A stretch of 64,000 nucleotides of DNA from Lomentospora prolificans (GCA_029532625.1 JARFXM010000004.1:2418001-2482000), one strand, 5' to 3'; shown: positions 23,013 through 36,192, counted from the stretch's first letter. The notes: generated from the letters alone by a model not told the origin. A program made the numbers and translations.

Positions 23013-26000
23013 TTGCGGTGCACAGACAATTCGCGAGGGTTCCTTCGTGGATGGTGTCTCAGCTCTGGGGTTTCAATGGTAAAAAATTTGTTTGCAAAAG
23101 CAATTTGCTTCCTTTTACGTAGACAGTACATTTGACCAGCCGTCTCTTGAGGTGGTCTTGTTCAAAGCAATAAAAATTTCTAGGATACACCTGATACCAC
23201 GTCGCGGAACGCGTTTGCTGGCCCATCCTAAGGATACGGAGGAAAGTGCGGTCTTTACCTACCCCATCTCCAACGGTTTGGGAATCGTTTATTAGTTGTT
23301 TCATCAACTGAAGAGTTCCTGGCAGTTGGGGCCTTGACGAGAGCGCAACGATTCTCCGCTCTAGGGTACCATTTTCTCGAAGTCTGGAGCTGCACACCCC
23401 ACGTCTCGGGATTGCTTCGAAAACATCTAGAGGGGTTCCATCGGATTCAACGGTACATCCGCCTTGTACTTGCGAAATTTGACAGCTGGGCGCGGGCCTA
23501 TTCAGGCCAATTGGATCCCACCATGACCTTCATTGAGAGCCCGACTCGTATTAGGGACACCATGGATTCCCACCAAGCCCCTCTTGCCGATTCGATCACG
23601 AATTTTATGTACTCCTACGAAGGAGCTGACAGGGAGGCAATGCGCCCGGATTCCCGCGCTCGCAATTCGCAAGATCCGTCGTCATCAAGGCGGCCACTTA
23701 GATATGTGAAAATTGACTACGCGGACCGAGACACAAACGTAGAGAGAGTGACAGACGCGCACAGCTTGTACTGCCGAAGTTACCATGGCGGGGTGAAGGG
23801 CATTGGGCGGGACTTATGGTGCCGGGAACAGCCATAAGCGAAGGCTTCAACCTGTTGCGACCATACTTGAAGAGGGATGATGAGTTCTTCCCGGCCAGGT
23901 TCGTGAATTCCGGAAAATGTACCCTCATACCAGTCTTTATTCCTTTAGGAACACATCCCGGCTGCAGCTAGCTGGCGGTGCTTGCTTAGCTTGTCGTGAT
24001 GGCCCGCTGATGAAGAGTTGCTCACACCCTCAAAGGGCTATGTCCAGCTTTAGTGTTGAGGACTTGAAGCTTATTAGCAGTATTGATCGAATAACAGTCC
24101 CAGTTTTTTTTGTGTGCCCTCGTTAAAAGCCACTGAAAGCAGACGAATGATGCTCGAAGTGGAAAGCTTTTTTCCGCCATCTTCATCCGCTGCAGCTATC
24201 ATAGACTCTCGTCGGCGAAATTGCTAACTTTAGAAGTAATGCTGTCATGTACAAGAAGAGCATCAAGCGCGACGTTGGCCTTAATTTCCGTGTCACGGAC
24301 AGAAGAAGAAAACGAGGGAAATGATGAAAATGATGGTGCATCCGCCCGCCTTGTGTAATTTTCGGTCACTTTTCCACCCTCTCCCCCTGCCATCGAGTGA
24401 GGCGAGATTGGGAGTGTGGTTATTTAACACCAATACCGCCTTCTTTGCCTGCACCCCATACGCATCAGCGCTGTATTTCGCCCAACCCATTGCCGCTCCC
24501 GTCACGCAAGACTATGAAGGCAAAGTACCTTCAGCCCATGTCAGCTCGATATTAGTGTCGTAGACGCACCAAAGTGCAGGCTGGATATCAGACAGGGTGG
24601 ACCTTCCACGATAGGAGGTTCGTGGAGACCTAGATGGTCGAACGAGGTGGTGGATGCATCGGCAGCTGGTAATGATACCCCGTAGGGCTTACCAACCAAC
24701 AAAATACGACATCTCGCATGTCTTGAAACGGTTTAATCGCCTAACGCGAAGGAACATTTGACAACATGGAGAAGTAAGCCATGATCCTCGTGCCCTTGCG
24801 AATGGCACTCGGCGTACCTGGTGGAATGACACTTCGTCCTTTGCCGCCCACCAGAGCTTGGACAAGGAAGAGCACGACCAAATCGGACCTCGTTGTGTTA
24901 CTCACTGAGCCCAGGACCACTTCTGCTTTACAGTTATCAAGGCTTAATTAATTCGTTAACCCATTTGCATTTTGGCACCACACTATTAGAGTCTTGGGAA
25001 GGTAAACGGATTTACACTTAGCGCGATATCACCTTATGAAGAGGGAAGCGAGATGCCTGGAGGCAATGGCAGCACCGGCGGGAGAAAGGGCAGCACTGAG
25101 TTATCACTTGAGGTCTGATACACCACAGGGGCGTCGGTCTCGCACCCTCCCTGTGAAGGCACTGGAGATGAAGTGACGGCGGAAGTCGTGGGGAACAGGC
25201 AGAAAGTAGTGGGTGCTGGGCGTGCTCTGCAATCTGAAGACAGGGGAGGTACAAAGTACGGACTTACTTCCAAGAGCTCCCTGAATTCTCTTTTGTTCTT
25301 GACCATCGGTCTGGTGCTACCCCTGTCGCCCCACCCCCACTATATCTACCCTCCTCCTCCTAACTTGAACACGCCTCACTCCCCTGGAACGCTTCCAGGC
25401 TGGGAACTCACACCCCCGGAGCTCTGTCCAAGCCCCACGACCGTCATGCCCGAAAACTTGGAACCCTTCTGGTCCCTCCACTAGCACTTTCAAGCTAACA
25501 CCCCCATTCGTCGCTCGAGTCTAGCATTTCCCCTCTAACGAAAAGACTAGCTTGTATCTGCGTGCAAAATGCATACTTTTTCCCTTGCCATATTTCCCAG
25601 GTTTCGGCGGTACTCGTACACTGACTTTTTCCTCCCTCTACTACGAGGATGTTTGCTTATCCCTTAGTATCGTTGGCGCACGCTCCCGTCACCGCCGTTC
25701 CTATCCAATCCTGGAGCCAAGTTATTTTCGCAGCCGAGCATGGCCCTGGTGACCTACCCGGTCGATATGGCCCCAACCACTGAGCATGGGCTTAAGTTGG
25801 GACTAGACCAAACCCCTTCTCGTGTTGGGCAAGGTAGGATAGTCCTTGGCTGTCATTGACACTACGGGTGTTTACCTTTGCCCTGGGTTCTTTGCTTCTT
25901 ATATCCACTCCCTGTCCTTGACACATAACCTCTCCTGAGAGCTTCGTTGATAACTAGCATTCTCCCCCCTCGCTCTCTTCCCCTTGAGCTAGTCCCTGAG

Positions 26001-26496
26001 ACTCCCGTCTGCCCCCAAGTGCCTGTTCATGGACTCGTATATGTAGCCATCGCAAGCCACATCGGTCAACTGAATCATCTTCTTGCCTTTTCCCTTTACC
26101 ACCCAACATCACAACACTTCTACACCATCACTTATACTCGAACGTTTCCACGCACATGTACGCAAGCACACATACAGGGAGATCCATACACTTCCTTGCT
26201 CTCAATCAAACCCTGTAGCGCTGTATCTGGTTCTGGTGGCTTATCAGTCGCGTCTATCAATTTGGCAGCGCAGTCAGTCTACGACTTCGTGTACATCACA
26301 CACTGCTCAAAGCTATTCTCGGGATTGCCTATGAGTACGCGGATACGCTGGAGTGTACAGATATATATTTGAACAAGAACCAACCCATCCTCGCCCTGCT
26401 ACGACTAGAGTGGCTAGTCCGGCAAGACCTCGCGTCACGCTGCTCTAAAGAGCTTGAAAATAAATTGTTGCTCGGCCTCGACGCTCCTATAACACC

Positions 26497-28555
26497 ATGA
26501 AGAGGGGCTACGGGACCCGGGGTTCCCAGAAGAGCCCCAAGGATGTCTCCAAAACCAAGGACCTTCCTCCGTTTCCTAAGCAGCAAATGCTCATTCTAGG
26601 TTAGTGCTATCATCTCTCTTCTACTCTAAGCAGCCCAATATGCGCTGGGCAAGGCGCGCCACATGTCGCTAACATGAGCCGATCCGTGATAGCCCTTTGT
26701 CGGATATGCGAGCCCATCGCTTTCATGTCTATTTTCCCTTACATCTACTTTATGATTGAGGACTTTCATATCACGGATGACCCCAATAAGATCTCAGTCT
26801 ATGCCGGTATGGTCACTTCCGCATTTACCCTTGCCGAATTCTCGACGGGAGTTATGTGGGGAAGACTTAGCGACAAGCTTGGCCGGAAGCCAATCCTCCT
26901 TATGGGTTTAACGGGAACCGCCATCAGCGCCTTGATTTTTGGATTTTCCCAGAGCCTATCGGTTGCGCTCTTTGCTAGAGCAATGGGCGGTCTACTGAAC
27001 GGGTAAGACCGCATTGCCCTCTTTCGTAGAAATGGAAACGGAATCATGACTAACACGCGAACCTCTTTAGCAACATCGGTGTTTTACAAACGACTGTGGC
27101 CGAGCTTGTGACTGTGAAAGAGCATCAGCGTGCGTAGAGCTTCCTAGACGCTTGTCCATGAAGGGCACAAAGAAGCCCATGGTTCCGTGTCACTGACTAT
27201 CTTGTAGCTCGCGCGTACACAATCATGCCATTGGTGTGGTGCCTCGGGTAAGTTGTCTTGGGAGAAACCACCGATTGACATCGAACCGCACCATCTGATC
27301 ACCAACAAACAGATCGATTATCGGACCAATGATTGGCGGTGCACTTGCACGGCCCTGCATCAGCTATCCCGACCTCTTCCCTCGTGGAACAATGTGGGAG
27401 AAGTACCCGTATTTGCTGCCGAATCTGTTCAGCGCAGTTGCGGTCTGCTGTGGTGTTGTTATTGGACTCTTATTCTTGGAAGAGACCCACGCAGGAAAGA
27501 AGTCTAGACGCGATCCCGGAATCGAACTCGGAAAGCGAATTAGCCAATGGCTTTCGACAAAGACCTGCCAGGCTACCGGTCGAAAGGCCGAGAAGCAACC
27601 CCTCCTTGACGACTACGAGGAGCTTCCAGGCTACGAAACGACCGAGAATTCTCCCCAACTTATTTCTAGCCCTGGATCAGGTGCGCCGGAGCCATTGGAC
27701 CTTGAATCGAGCGGAGCGGTACTCTCTCAGACACAGACTGGCAATCAGATTTTCACAAAGCCCGTCATTCTTAACATCATTTCGTATGGTATTCTTGCTT
27801 TGTAAGTCTAGACAATTGATTTTGGTGGAATGAGGTGGCCATCAGTGAGCCTTGCTGACTGTTGGACCCTTAGCCATACGATGACTTTCGACCAGCTCTT
27901 CCCGGTATTCCTCAGCACAACCCCTCCCGAGCCGGAACCCAAAATTGAACTCCCTTTCAAGTTCGTTTCCGGATTTGGACTCGATACTAAAGAGATTGGT
28001 GTTATTCTTGCAGTTCAGGGATTCTATTCAATGGTCTCGACTATTTTTCTCTTTCCGCTCGTCTGCGAAAAGCTTGGTGCCTTGAGACTGTTCAGGCTCC
28101 TCGCTATCTCCTACTTTCTCCTCTACCTTACGACACCTTACTTGGTACTTCTCCCCCAGCGGCATCGAATGATCGGGATTTACGTTATGGTTATATGGAA
28201 GTGCACCTTCTCAACTATGGCCTACCCCAGCAACGCCATTCTTCTCACCAACTCAGCTCCTACCCTCCTATCTTTGGGGACTATCAACGGTGTCGCTGCT
28301 TCCACTGCCAGCCTGTGCCGCGCGTTCGGGCCAACTATTTCCGGGTTCCTATACTCTCTAGGACTCCAGAGTGGTTACTCAGGCTTAGCCTGGTGGTGTA
28401 GCGGTGTCGTTACCATCGCAGGAGCCTACTTAAGCCTGCGACTTACAGAACCACGCGGACGACTGGACGAGCAGCAGGAGGCGCCCCGCAATGCTTGCAC
28501 AGACTCTGGCGAAGAATGTTTAAACCGCGAAGCGCGTAGCAATGAGCTAGTATGA
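26497..28555 (+). CDS. Major facilitator superfamily transporter, DHA1 type, YCR023C/ZIF-like
   Basis: Six exons (26497-26599, 26693-27002, 27071-27129, 27208-27247, 27313-27801 and 27874-28555) join in frame to 560 residues, the size of a 12-helix transporter. After a basic N-terminus the first helix begins LCRICEPIAFMSIFPYIYF. The loop between helices 2 and 3 carries the MFS signature GRLSDKLGRKPILL. Later come HQPRAYTIMPLVWCLG and a GPMIGGALARPC glycine-rich helix. A long polar central loop (about residues 220-315) separates the two halves, and the second half starts at TMTFDQLFPVFLS. The family, which includes yeast YCR023C and plant zinc-induced facilitator-like proteins, exports small molecules by proton exchange; the substrate here is unknown. 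The start ATG is in a good context (CACCATGA) and the exon is followed by a GTTAGT donor. No regulator or enzyme partner adjoins it. Confidence 0.92.
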
Positions 28556-31047
28556 GATACATGACGAGCCTAAGCCCATCCTCCGTCCAAGCCGCCTGGA
28601 GCCTAGCAGCACAGCGCACGACGTTTGTTTAACGCAATATCCCTTTAAATCATCAGCGTGGATTATTTTTCCTTCCAATTGGTTTCTTCCTCCTATCGAG
28701 CCTACCTTCTCAGCAGCAAGGATATCTGGAGCGGCGTTTAAAGGGTTATAATAGATGGTCTCCTTCTTTTCTTTCGGAAGACGGATAAAAAACATTATTG
28801 TGGCCAAACATCAGAGGCCCAGGCGACGGTCTTGGGGATTTCCTTTCATTTCAATGATTCCTCTCTCTCCGTCCTACGCTCATCATTTACTATGTTCCCA
28901 CTGACACATACATAATACCCTCGTCATGGAATTACTTACCCTCGCAAGAGGGTCGACCGGCGTCTCGCGTGTCAAGCTGTTTTAATTTTACGTTTTTTTT
29001 CCCTCTCATTCATATTTTCCCCCCTAGTATTTGATCCTCTTTGGTCTTGTGTTTCCCTTTTGGAGAGAGGGTTTGGGGGTGGTTCATTAGGAATGTTGGC
29101 TCCTTTTGGACAGTCCTGACGAGAGTTGGATAACGCCTCGGGATGTATACGAAGCATACTTGATACCAAGCAAGGACAGGTACAGATGGACAGAGGGTCT
29201 AACGAGAGTTCTATGAATATGCTATCTTGGAATATACGCCAGTAAAGCGGCCGTCTTATGAGCCCATTATTGCTTATTTACCTCACCGGTCAAGTAGCGC
29301 GCTTTTGTTTTTTCGTTGTTGATTTTGCTGGCCTGGGCGGGGGTCCGTATTTTGGCCAAGTGTTTGCATGACCCTGGCTCGACATGACTTCTAGCCAGAG
29401 GATTGAGTCGCTTCGTCGATGTTTTGCGTTGTCAAGTCTGATATCTCGACGCACGCACAGCCTGATGACACTCCTCAGCCATAGAAAGAGGAGAAACCTG
29501 TGCTTCCGGACGGCGACTGTAGGAATGCGGTGAAAATATTTCGCGCCGTAATGACAACACCCGTCGGCTGTGACACTTCTGATGGCGACATGACTTGTAA
29601 AAGTTCAAACGGTAAGGGCTAGATGCTGAATAGGTCGTTGTTGGAGGTCGAGTTTCGCTCTTGTTAAGTTTGATGGATGCTCTCGGTTCCGGTTACTCGG
29701 ATGTAACGGAATTTAGGCGTCCAGCTTTGTAAAGACAAAAGAAAACAAAAAGAGCGAACCTTGATGCGATCTTTCAAACAGTCGGTTCTGCCGCTTCAGG
29801 GCCATCGGAAGTTGCTCCACTGTTTGTATTAACTTCCATCACAACCCTTTAAATGACCTTAGCTCAGGATTCACATCTAGAAAGCGACTGGCGCAAAGCT
29901 CATCAGCTGGATTAGGCGAGCGGGGATTGGGCTTGCTACTGCTCGTTCAGAACTAGGGACATCAATGATGGAGCCTTCTTCGGCCACCGGCGCTATTAAG
30001 CAAGATCCGTCAGGCAAACGGGGGTTGGGAATGAGTGTCAAGGTGATTCGTGAATTCATCGAAATTTTATTTTCGTATTCAAGCCGCTGAGCTTCCCGGG
30101 CCGGATCTCGAGGGCTCGGCGCGAATGTTTCAGACCCTGCAGCAGCGAGAGCGACATTGATACAAAGTGGAATACGGGCGATTGCTCGCTCATCCAAAAG
30201 CCAGATTAGTTAAAGCATCAACCAATCTACCCAATAAAGCATTGGCGGACGTTGGACGCAACTTGAAGCATAGAGAACTGGATACCCTGACGCCCGGGGC
30301 AAACCAAAGTGGCAGCGAAATACTGCATACACGTGCAGGTAAATGGGAGCTGGAGGTGAGCTAGAGGTGGACAGTCGGAAGGGGCACCTGGGCGGCCAGC
30401 GTAAAGATAGGTCGGGAAAGCTTCTTGGTTGGAGCTTGAGGCAAGCTTGGATACTGCTTGCAACTTTTGATCAATTATTACCAAGCATGCACTATTTCGC
30501 GGGGGGTTATAAGGATCAATTTCTGATAAGGGATGGGACAGGTACCTCAATTGATCAATTGATACTGGATCATTGATCAATCAAATCCATGCAGAGCCTA
30601 TTAATCCTTCCAAGCCCAAGTAAAATGCCTGCCAAGCACCCTTTCCGGTTTCAAACATTGAACACATCACTGGCTCTCTTCCAGCCCAGGCCCCCCGCGT
30701 GTGTGCTTTGGCTGCCCCGTAAACTGGGCGTCCGATCGCCCGCCTTCCCGACAAGTGCAAGTTCGCGAAAGCGGCAAAATTTCCCCACCGCCCGTCATTT
30801 CGCAATCATCTCGAAAACTTCCCATCCACATCCCCCGAGCCTCGCCGCCCAGTCCCGTCCCTGTCCAAATCTGCGCACTGGCCGACCAGGTATCATCACC
30901 AATGCTTATCTTCATCCGCGATAGATGACCTCCCCTCCCCCCCCCCTTCTTCCAAATTCGCGCAAAGCCCTCGGCCCGAGCGCACCCCCTCCCGCGGCCT
31001 AGAAGATTGTTTTTGCTTCTATCTCGAGTCCCTTCCGGCTCTGCACA
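28556..31047. other. Intergenic between the MFS transporter and the UaY-like regulator
   Basis: About 2.5 kb without a supportable gene. It should hold the MFS 3' end and the promoter and long 5' leader of the regulator. A C-rich run (TCCCC followed by ten C) at about 30927-30948 lies just upstream of the regulator's start. The open frame at 29877-30197 (-) has no recognisable motif. Confidence 0.55.
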
Positions 31048-34000
31048 ATGCCGACTTCTCACCATGATCCGCCCTCTCCGAATCCCCAGCCAGCTAAGCG
31101 CCAGCGCCAATCCTCCGTAGACCGCACCCCACCGTCACCTGGGAACGAACAGTCATCGCCTAGCGACGTCCACGCCCAAGTCAAGGGGGCTGGCCACAGC
31201 TCCAACTTCCGCAATGTCAGCGCGTGCAACCGTTGTCGCTTGCGCAAGAATCGTTGCGACCAGAAGTTGCCTAGCTGCAACAGTTGCGCAAAGGCCGGTG
31301 TTGCTTGTGTGGGTTACGATCCCATCACGAAGAAGCAGATCCCAAGAAGGTGGGTGCATAGACCAGCGCGGCGTTAAGCCCTGGCAATGCTTCTACAACA
31401 TATAGTTCTTTTCTTTCTTCCCACCCAAACGTTTTGTGCCATGATGTATTCGCGTGTGCTGGTGTCAATCTTGATCTATCGGGCTGACCTTTGGTGAATA
31501 TCAAGCTATGTCTTTTATTTGGAGACACGCGTTGAGCAACTGGAGAACCTTCTTCTTGAGAATAAGATCTCATTCCCGTCGGCCGATGACTTAGAGCTTT
31601 GTTCGCGGACCAAATCGGGCCCTAGGAGTGGACTCTCCGGCCCAGAGACCGGAGTTGTCGAGTCCCCGGCAAGCAAGAAGCAATCCACCGCTGGCTCGAA
31701 CTCGCCCCATGTTGGTCGGCGCGACTCGAAGAGTTCAGGCATGCCCGACATTGTCGGTTCTACCAAGCCTCGTTCCCTCGCCGAGACTTCCGGCGTCTCC
31801 TTTGCCCGGGTAGTTTTGGCAGCTGTTCAGTACTCAGTATCCGATCAAGCGTCAAATCTCGATAAGCCCGCTACGGCCACTCACACCACCTCGGCATCCG
31901 CGCGGCTCCCGGCCGGAGCCTCCACGTCCATGAGAGAATCCTTCTTCGGCCTTCATACGAAGCCCACCATTCGACCCGCACGATTCCCCGACAAGGAACT
32001 ATGTGCCAAGCTCGTAAATCTCTACTTTCAGCACGCCAACCCCCAAATACCTATCCTTCACCGCGTGGAGTTCATGGAAATCTTTGAGAGGGTATATGCG
32101 ACCAACCCCGCTGATCGGGCACCCCGCGATCTATACATGCTAAACATGGTTTGCGCCATTGGCTGTGGTGTGATAGTAGACGACGGATCCAAGCCCAATT
32201 CCCAGTCGGCTGGCGGTTCCATGGACGTCGACGCATCGAAATCTATCCAGGCAGAACCTGAGGAGTACCACGCTAGCGCTATTGTGCACCTCGAAACTTG
32301 CCTAAGCAATAGCATCAACGGCCTCGAAGTGCTACAAGCCGTGCTGCTACTGGCAGATTTTGCTCTTCTAAGGCCCGTACCCCCAGGGCTGTGGTGAGTT
32401 TAATGGAATCCCTTCTTTTGGATACTATCCCACACCTAACGGCTGTAGCTGACCTTAAACTCCTCATAGGTACATTGTTGGCGTTGCCATGCGCCTTGCT
32501 GTCGACCTTGGCCTGCACTCTGAAGATGGCGGCGATGCGGACTCGGTGAACCAGACGAACCAGGCCAGCCACATCAAGCAAGAGCCGGACGAAAACCCAA
32601 GGCTGGCCGATATGCAACCGAACGATAAAGGCAAGCGTTTATATCAACGAGACATGCGCCGCCGGCTTTGGTGGTGTACCTATGCGTTCGATCGTCTTGT
32701 TAGCGTCTCTGTCGGCCGGCCTTTTGGAATCAGTGACCAAGTTATCACCGCGGAACTCCCATCCCCCGTCGATGATAAGTACATTACCAAGGCCGGAATC
32801 TTTACTCCGGATAAACAAGAACCGAGTTACAAGACAGTCGGGCTACATTACTTGAGGCTTCGCTTCCTTCAATCCGAGATACTCCAAGTGTTAATGTATA
32901 AACAAACCCAACTTGTCCGAGCAAGTGGTCAGAACATCAACATCCCCGATATGCACATCCGCCTGCCATCTCCTTTCCTAGTCAACTTTGACTCTTTCAG
33001 GTCCTGGAGAATCGATATTGATCGTAGGCTCTACGAGTGGCGGATGACGGCTCCTTCAAAAGAGCAAACGGGTGTCGCCTTTTCTACCGAGTTCCTAGAG
33101 TTAAACTATTGGCAGGCCATCATTCTTCTCTATCGAAATAGTTTGAGCGTGCCGCCTATGTTCGAGGGCGAGTATAACACCTCTAAGGAAGTTGATAGTC
33201 CCGCTGGCTACCCTGCTGAGCTCGATGAGGATGAAGACAGGATTTATCTCAAGGTCGCCGAAGCCGGTCAGAAGATTCTCCGCCTCTACCGTCAACTCCA
33301 CCTGAGTGGCCTCGTCAGCTACACGTACCTCTCAACTCACCACCTTTTTATGGCGGGTATCGCGTATCTGTACGCCATATGGCATTCCCCCATCGTCAGA
33401 AGCCGACTGGTATGATCGTACCCCTCGTTAGGACTTGAACTAATGGCTAACTCCTCGTAGACAATGGACGAAGTGGACTTTACAATCCTTGCCGCGAAAT
33501 CGGTGTTTACTGACATGATTGATAAATGTGCTCCGGCCGAAGCCTGCCGGGATGCATTTGACCGCACTGCCAAAGCCACCCTCAAAATGGCCAACCACAA
33601 CGGCGGTTTTGGCGGCCAGGCCTCTCGCAAGCGCCGGTCCGACGGTCGCTCCAGAGATGGCCCGAGCATGGACTGGGGGTCTTCCAGCGGAAGCCCATCT
33701 GCCACAAGCATCTCGGGTCAGACCTCGCGCAATAACTTCAATTTCGACATGGATAACCTCTCGTCGCCGGCTCTCTCGGCGGGGGAGATGCCCCTATCGC
33801 CACTTCTCTCGCGGAACAAGACATATGAGGACGCGTACGGCATACAAGCACAGTCCCAGTCTGCGCTAAGTCCCTCGGAAGGCCCCAGGCCCGGGAGAGC
33901 GCAGGGAGCGTCGCCCATTGATCCAGCACTTTTGGCCACTCCCACCCTCGGTCGGCGCATGGTTCAGCAGCAGGGCAGCTCTGCGTTCCTCGGCCAGCAA

Positions 34001-34249
34001 CAACAGCAGCAGCAGCAGCAGGGATCCTTCCAATCCAACACGATCGACTATCCAGACCTGCAATCCATGGAGTTCCTCCAGGCGCTGCAGGGCGGCGCAC
34101 CCTCTGGCGACCTTGGTAGCCTCGATCCCCTAGGCTTCGGCCTCAGTTGGGACGCAGGGATCAACCCGGACCTGGACGGACAACAGGTCAACCTCTTTGA
34201 TGGATTTTTTTTCGGAGGCCAACCAGGACAAGGCGGCGGCGGCGGGTAG
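31048..34249 (+). CDS. uaY: Zn(II)2Cys6 transcription factor, PPR1/UaY-like (probable purine-utilisation regulator)
   Basis: Four exons (31048-31349, 31506-32393, 32470-33409 and 33461-34249) join in frame to 972 residues. A disordered N-terminus leads to the zinc cluster, with cysteines at 60, 63, 70, 77, 80 and 87 (spacing 2-6-6-2-6). It is followed by VGYDPITKKQIPRSYVFYLE and a short coiled coil, the linker layout of Ppr1 and Aspergillus UaY. The fungal-specific transcription factor domain follows, with the typical RRRLWWCTYAFDRLVSVSVG motif in exon 3. The C-terminus is low complexity, has a polyglutamine run and ends with LFDGFFFGG plus glycines. UaY activates purine uptake and breakdown genes in response to uric acid; I infer the same role from the zinc cluster and linker, with a different PPR1-type target as the main alternative. 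No purine-catabolic gene is in the window. It converges with bub3. Confidence 0.85.
33995..34021 (+). repeat. CAG/CAA tract coding for polyglutamine in the UaY-like protein
   Basis: A run of CAG and CAA codons encodes about nine glutamines in the C-terminal low-complexity region of the regulator, where activation domains often lie. Confidence 0.9.
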
Positions 34250-34898
34250 ACTCTTAGACGAGAAGCCGTGAGAAAGTAGAGAGGAAAGGGAAGAATAGCA
34301 AGATTGGAGGGATCACGAAGTTTTAAGTTGGGTTTTCCAAAGTCTCAATACCCCTTGATGTTTCAAAACAAGACATGATGTGTGCTTTGGGTGTACAAAG
34401 GAGTGTGGTTCAAAGTGAGTTGGGGACTTACGGGTATTTGCCCTTCGGGCAGTTTTTTCCCCCTCTTTTCAAGCTTTTCTCCTCTTTTGTTCGATTTGAA
34501 CGTATTACACGAAGTGGGCTTCATGGCCCCTACAATAGCGTAAGCATCTACCGTTTAGTAGCTTTCTGGTCTTTGGCGCGCCGAGATTCGGGTTCGATGG
34601 ACATCTTTTTCTGTCACCCTGAATCTTGTTCATGGCCAGTGTGTAGTAGGCTTCGCCCCTGGTTGTCTTAATCTTCTACTGTTCTCAAGAAGTGCTGGCG
34701 AGGAACTCGAAACTGTCGCAGTGAATCGACAGGCAGCACAGGAAGAAGCCGCCTCCTGAGATTCTTCTCTCTTGGGATTTCATGGCCCCATATAAACTAT
34801 GATTATCCACTTAGATTTCCCTACCAACGCCATGATATTTCACACCTTGGTCATGAATGCAAACATCACTAGAGAAACACCACTTCCAACATCTCTTC
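34250..34898. other. Convergent 3' region between the UaY-like gene and bub3
   Basis: About 650 nt lie between two facing stop codons. It should contain both 3' untranslated regions. I see no gene or distinct hairpin. Confidence 0.6.
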
Positions 34899-36192
34899 TT
34901 ATTTCGCCCCCTTCGGCTTCGCCTCGGCATCGCCTAGTTCCCTCACAAAAATCTTTGTCCGGCCCTCACCCGAATAATCCTCCTGACCCGTCTCGAAGCC
35001 GGGCGACACGCCAATAGCAAGGTGCTTCCCGTCCGACGAGAATGCGAGAGCAGCGATGCTCTCGGGGAACTTCTGGTACTGCTTCATCCGCCTCTTGGCC
35101 TCGGCGTCCCAGAGGGCGACGTGGCCGTCTCCGCCGCCAGTGGCGAATGTGCCGTATCCCGGGTGAAATACGAGGGCGTTGACAGGGTAGACGACGTCAC
35201 CGTCACCTTCGGGGGCGGCCTGGCGATGGCACTTGAAGGCGTATTTCCTAGCCTGAGACTCGGGGGAGTCCTCGAACCACTCGACGGCGACGCGGCCCTC
35301 GATGCTGCTGGTGGCGTAGCCAGCATCGCTGGGCATGCAAGAGACGGCGCGGGTGAGGAACTTGAGCGAGGACTCGCGCTGCTGCCAGGCGTCCAGAGGA
35401 GCGCCCGTGGCGAGAGCTTGGGTGGCGGCGGAGAGGTCGTAGATGGAGACGAGGCGGGAGGTCATGGCGACGACGAGCTTGGTCGGGCTGGCAGCGAGGG
35501 CGTGGGGTTTGCCGGGGAGGGGGATGGTGAGAGGTTCGGCGGAGGGGTCTCGGAGGCTGTGGAAGTGGAGGGTAGAGTCCCAGGAGGCGGATACTAGGAT
35601 GCCTGTTTATTCGGAAAAGTGGCGTAGGAGTTAGTCCGATGTCAGCAGTAGGTTTGAGGAGACGCCCGCGATATACGAACCTTGGTCGTGGCAGTATACC
35701 ACTCGCCTTACGGGGGCAGAGTGCTTGCTGAGGACGGTCTGCTCGCCAGTGGACAGATCAAGCCTAACCCCATCATCATAGTTAGAGCGTTTGTCTTACC
35801 CGCAGACAAGATCTACGATTCAAACCCACCTGAGAACCTGCCAATCCATGCCGGCGCTGAACGCCTCGTCGTCGCTCCCGCCGAAACAGACGTCCAGCAC
35901 CGGCGCGCGGTGTTCAAATGTCTGTATTAATGTCCCTTGGTCATCGTCTCCTTTTATATCATACAGGTAAACGTTCTTGTCCCATGAGGCCGCGAGCAGC
36001 CTCGTGGAGTTTTGCGACCCAGGGGCGAAGGAGAGGGCGGACACTGCATCCGCGGGGGGTGGAGAGAGCTCGTATTGAATCGCTTTTCGAGGTGGTCCAA
36101 TTAGTATTTCGCCAGAGCAAAAAAGGCGGACACCTCGGTTAGAGGGCGACTAGAGCCCAAAGGAGTAGATTGAGCGACTTACCGGGTGCCAT
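34899..36192 (-). CDS. bub3: Mitotic spindle checkpoint protein Bub3 (WD40 propeller)
   Basis: Exons 36192-36183, 36082-35830, 35763-35681 and 35602-34899 join in frame to 349 residues, slightly longer than yeast and human Bub3. The N-terminus IQYELSPPPADAVSALSFAP, the WD repeats (AASWDKNVYLYD, SASWDSTLHFH, GGGDGHVALWD) and the central SSLKFLTRAVSCMPSDAGYA ... SSIEGRVAVEWF ... YAFKCHRQ block are typical of Bub3 and separate it from Rae1. Bub3 recruits Bub1 and Mad3/BubR1 to phosphorylated MELT motifs of Spc105/KNL1 at kinetochores and delays anaphase. The first exon is only 10 nt (ATG plus two codons and one base), followed by a 100-nt GTAAGT intron. The C-terminus is lysine-rich. The flanking genes have no known link to the checkpoint. 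Confidence 0.95.

Larger units (their letters stand above)
17817..26496. other. Gene-poor block, right part, with the MFS upstream region
   Basis: This stretch has two poly-T runs (17905-17928 and 21925-21951) and an A11-G17 run (22985-23012), but no gene I can support. The open frames at 17817-18566 and 23334-23837 (+) show no recognisable domain; the first is stretched by the poly-T run, which reads as polyphenylalanine. From about 25300 to 26490 the plus strand becomes rich in C and T, as is common in promoters and 5' leaders of fungal genes, and probably belongs to the MFS gene at 26497. Confidence 0.5.

Noticed and set aside
23334..23837. 167-codon open frame on the plus strand
   Set aside because: The length is within chance for DNA of this composition and I find no motif or similarity.
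35022..35597. 191-codon open frame on the plus strand, rich in glycine and glutamate
   Set aside because: It is the complement of the Bub3 coding exon and has no motif of its own.
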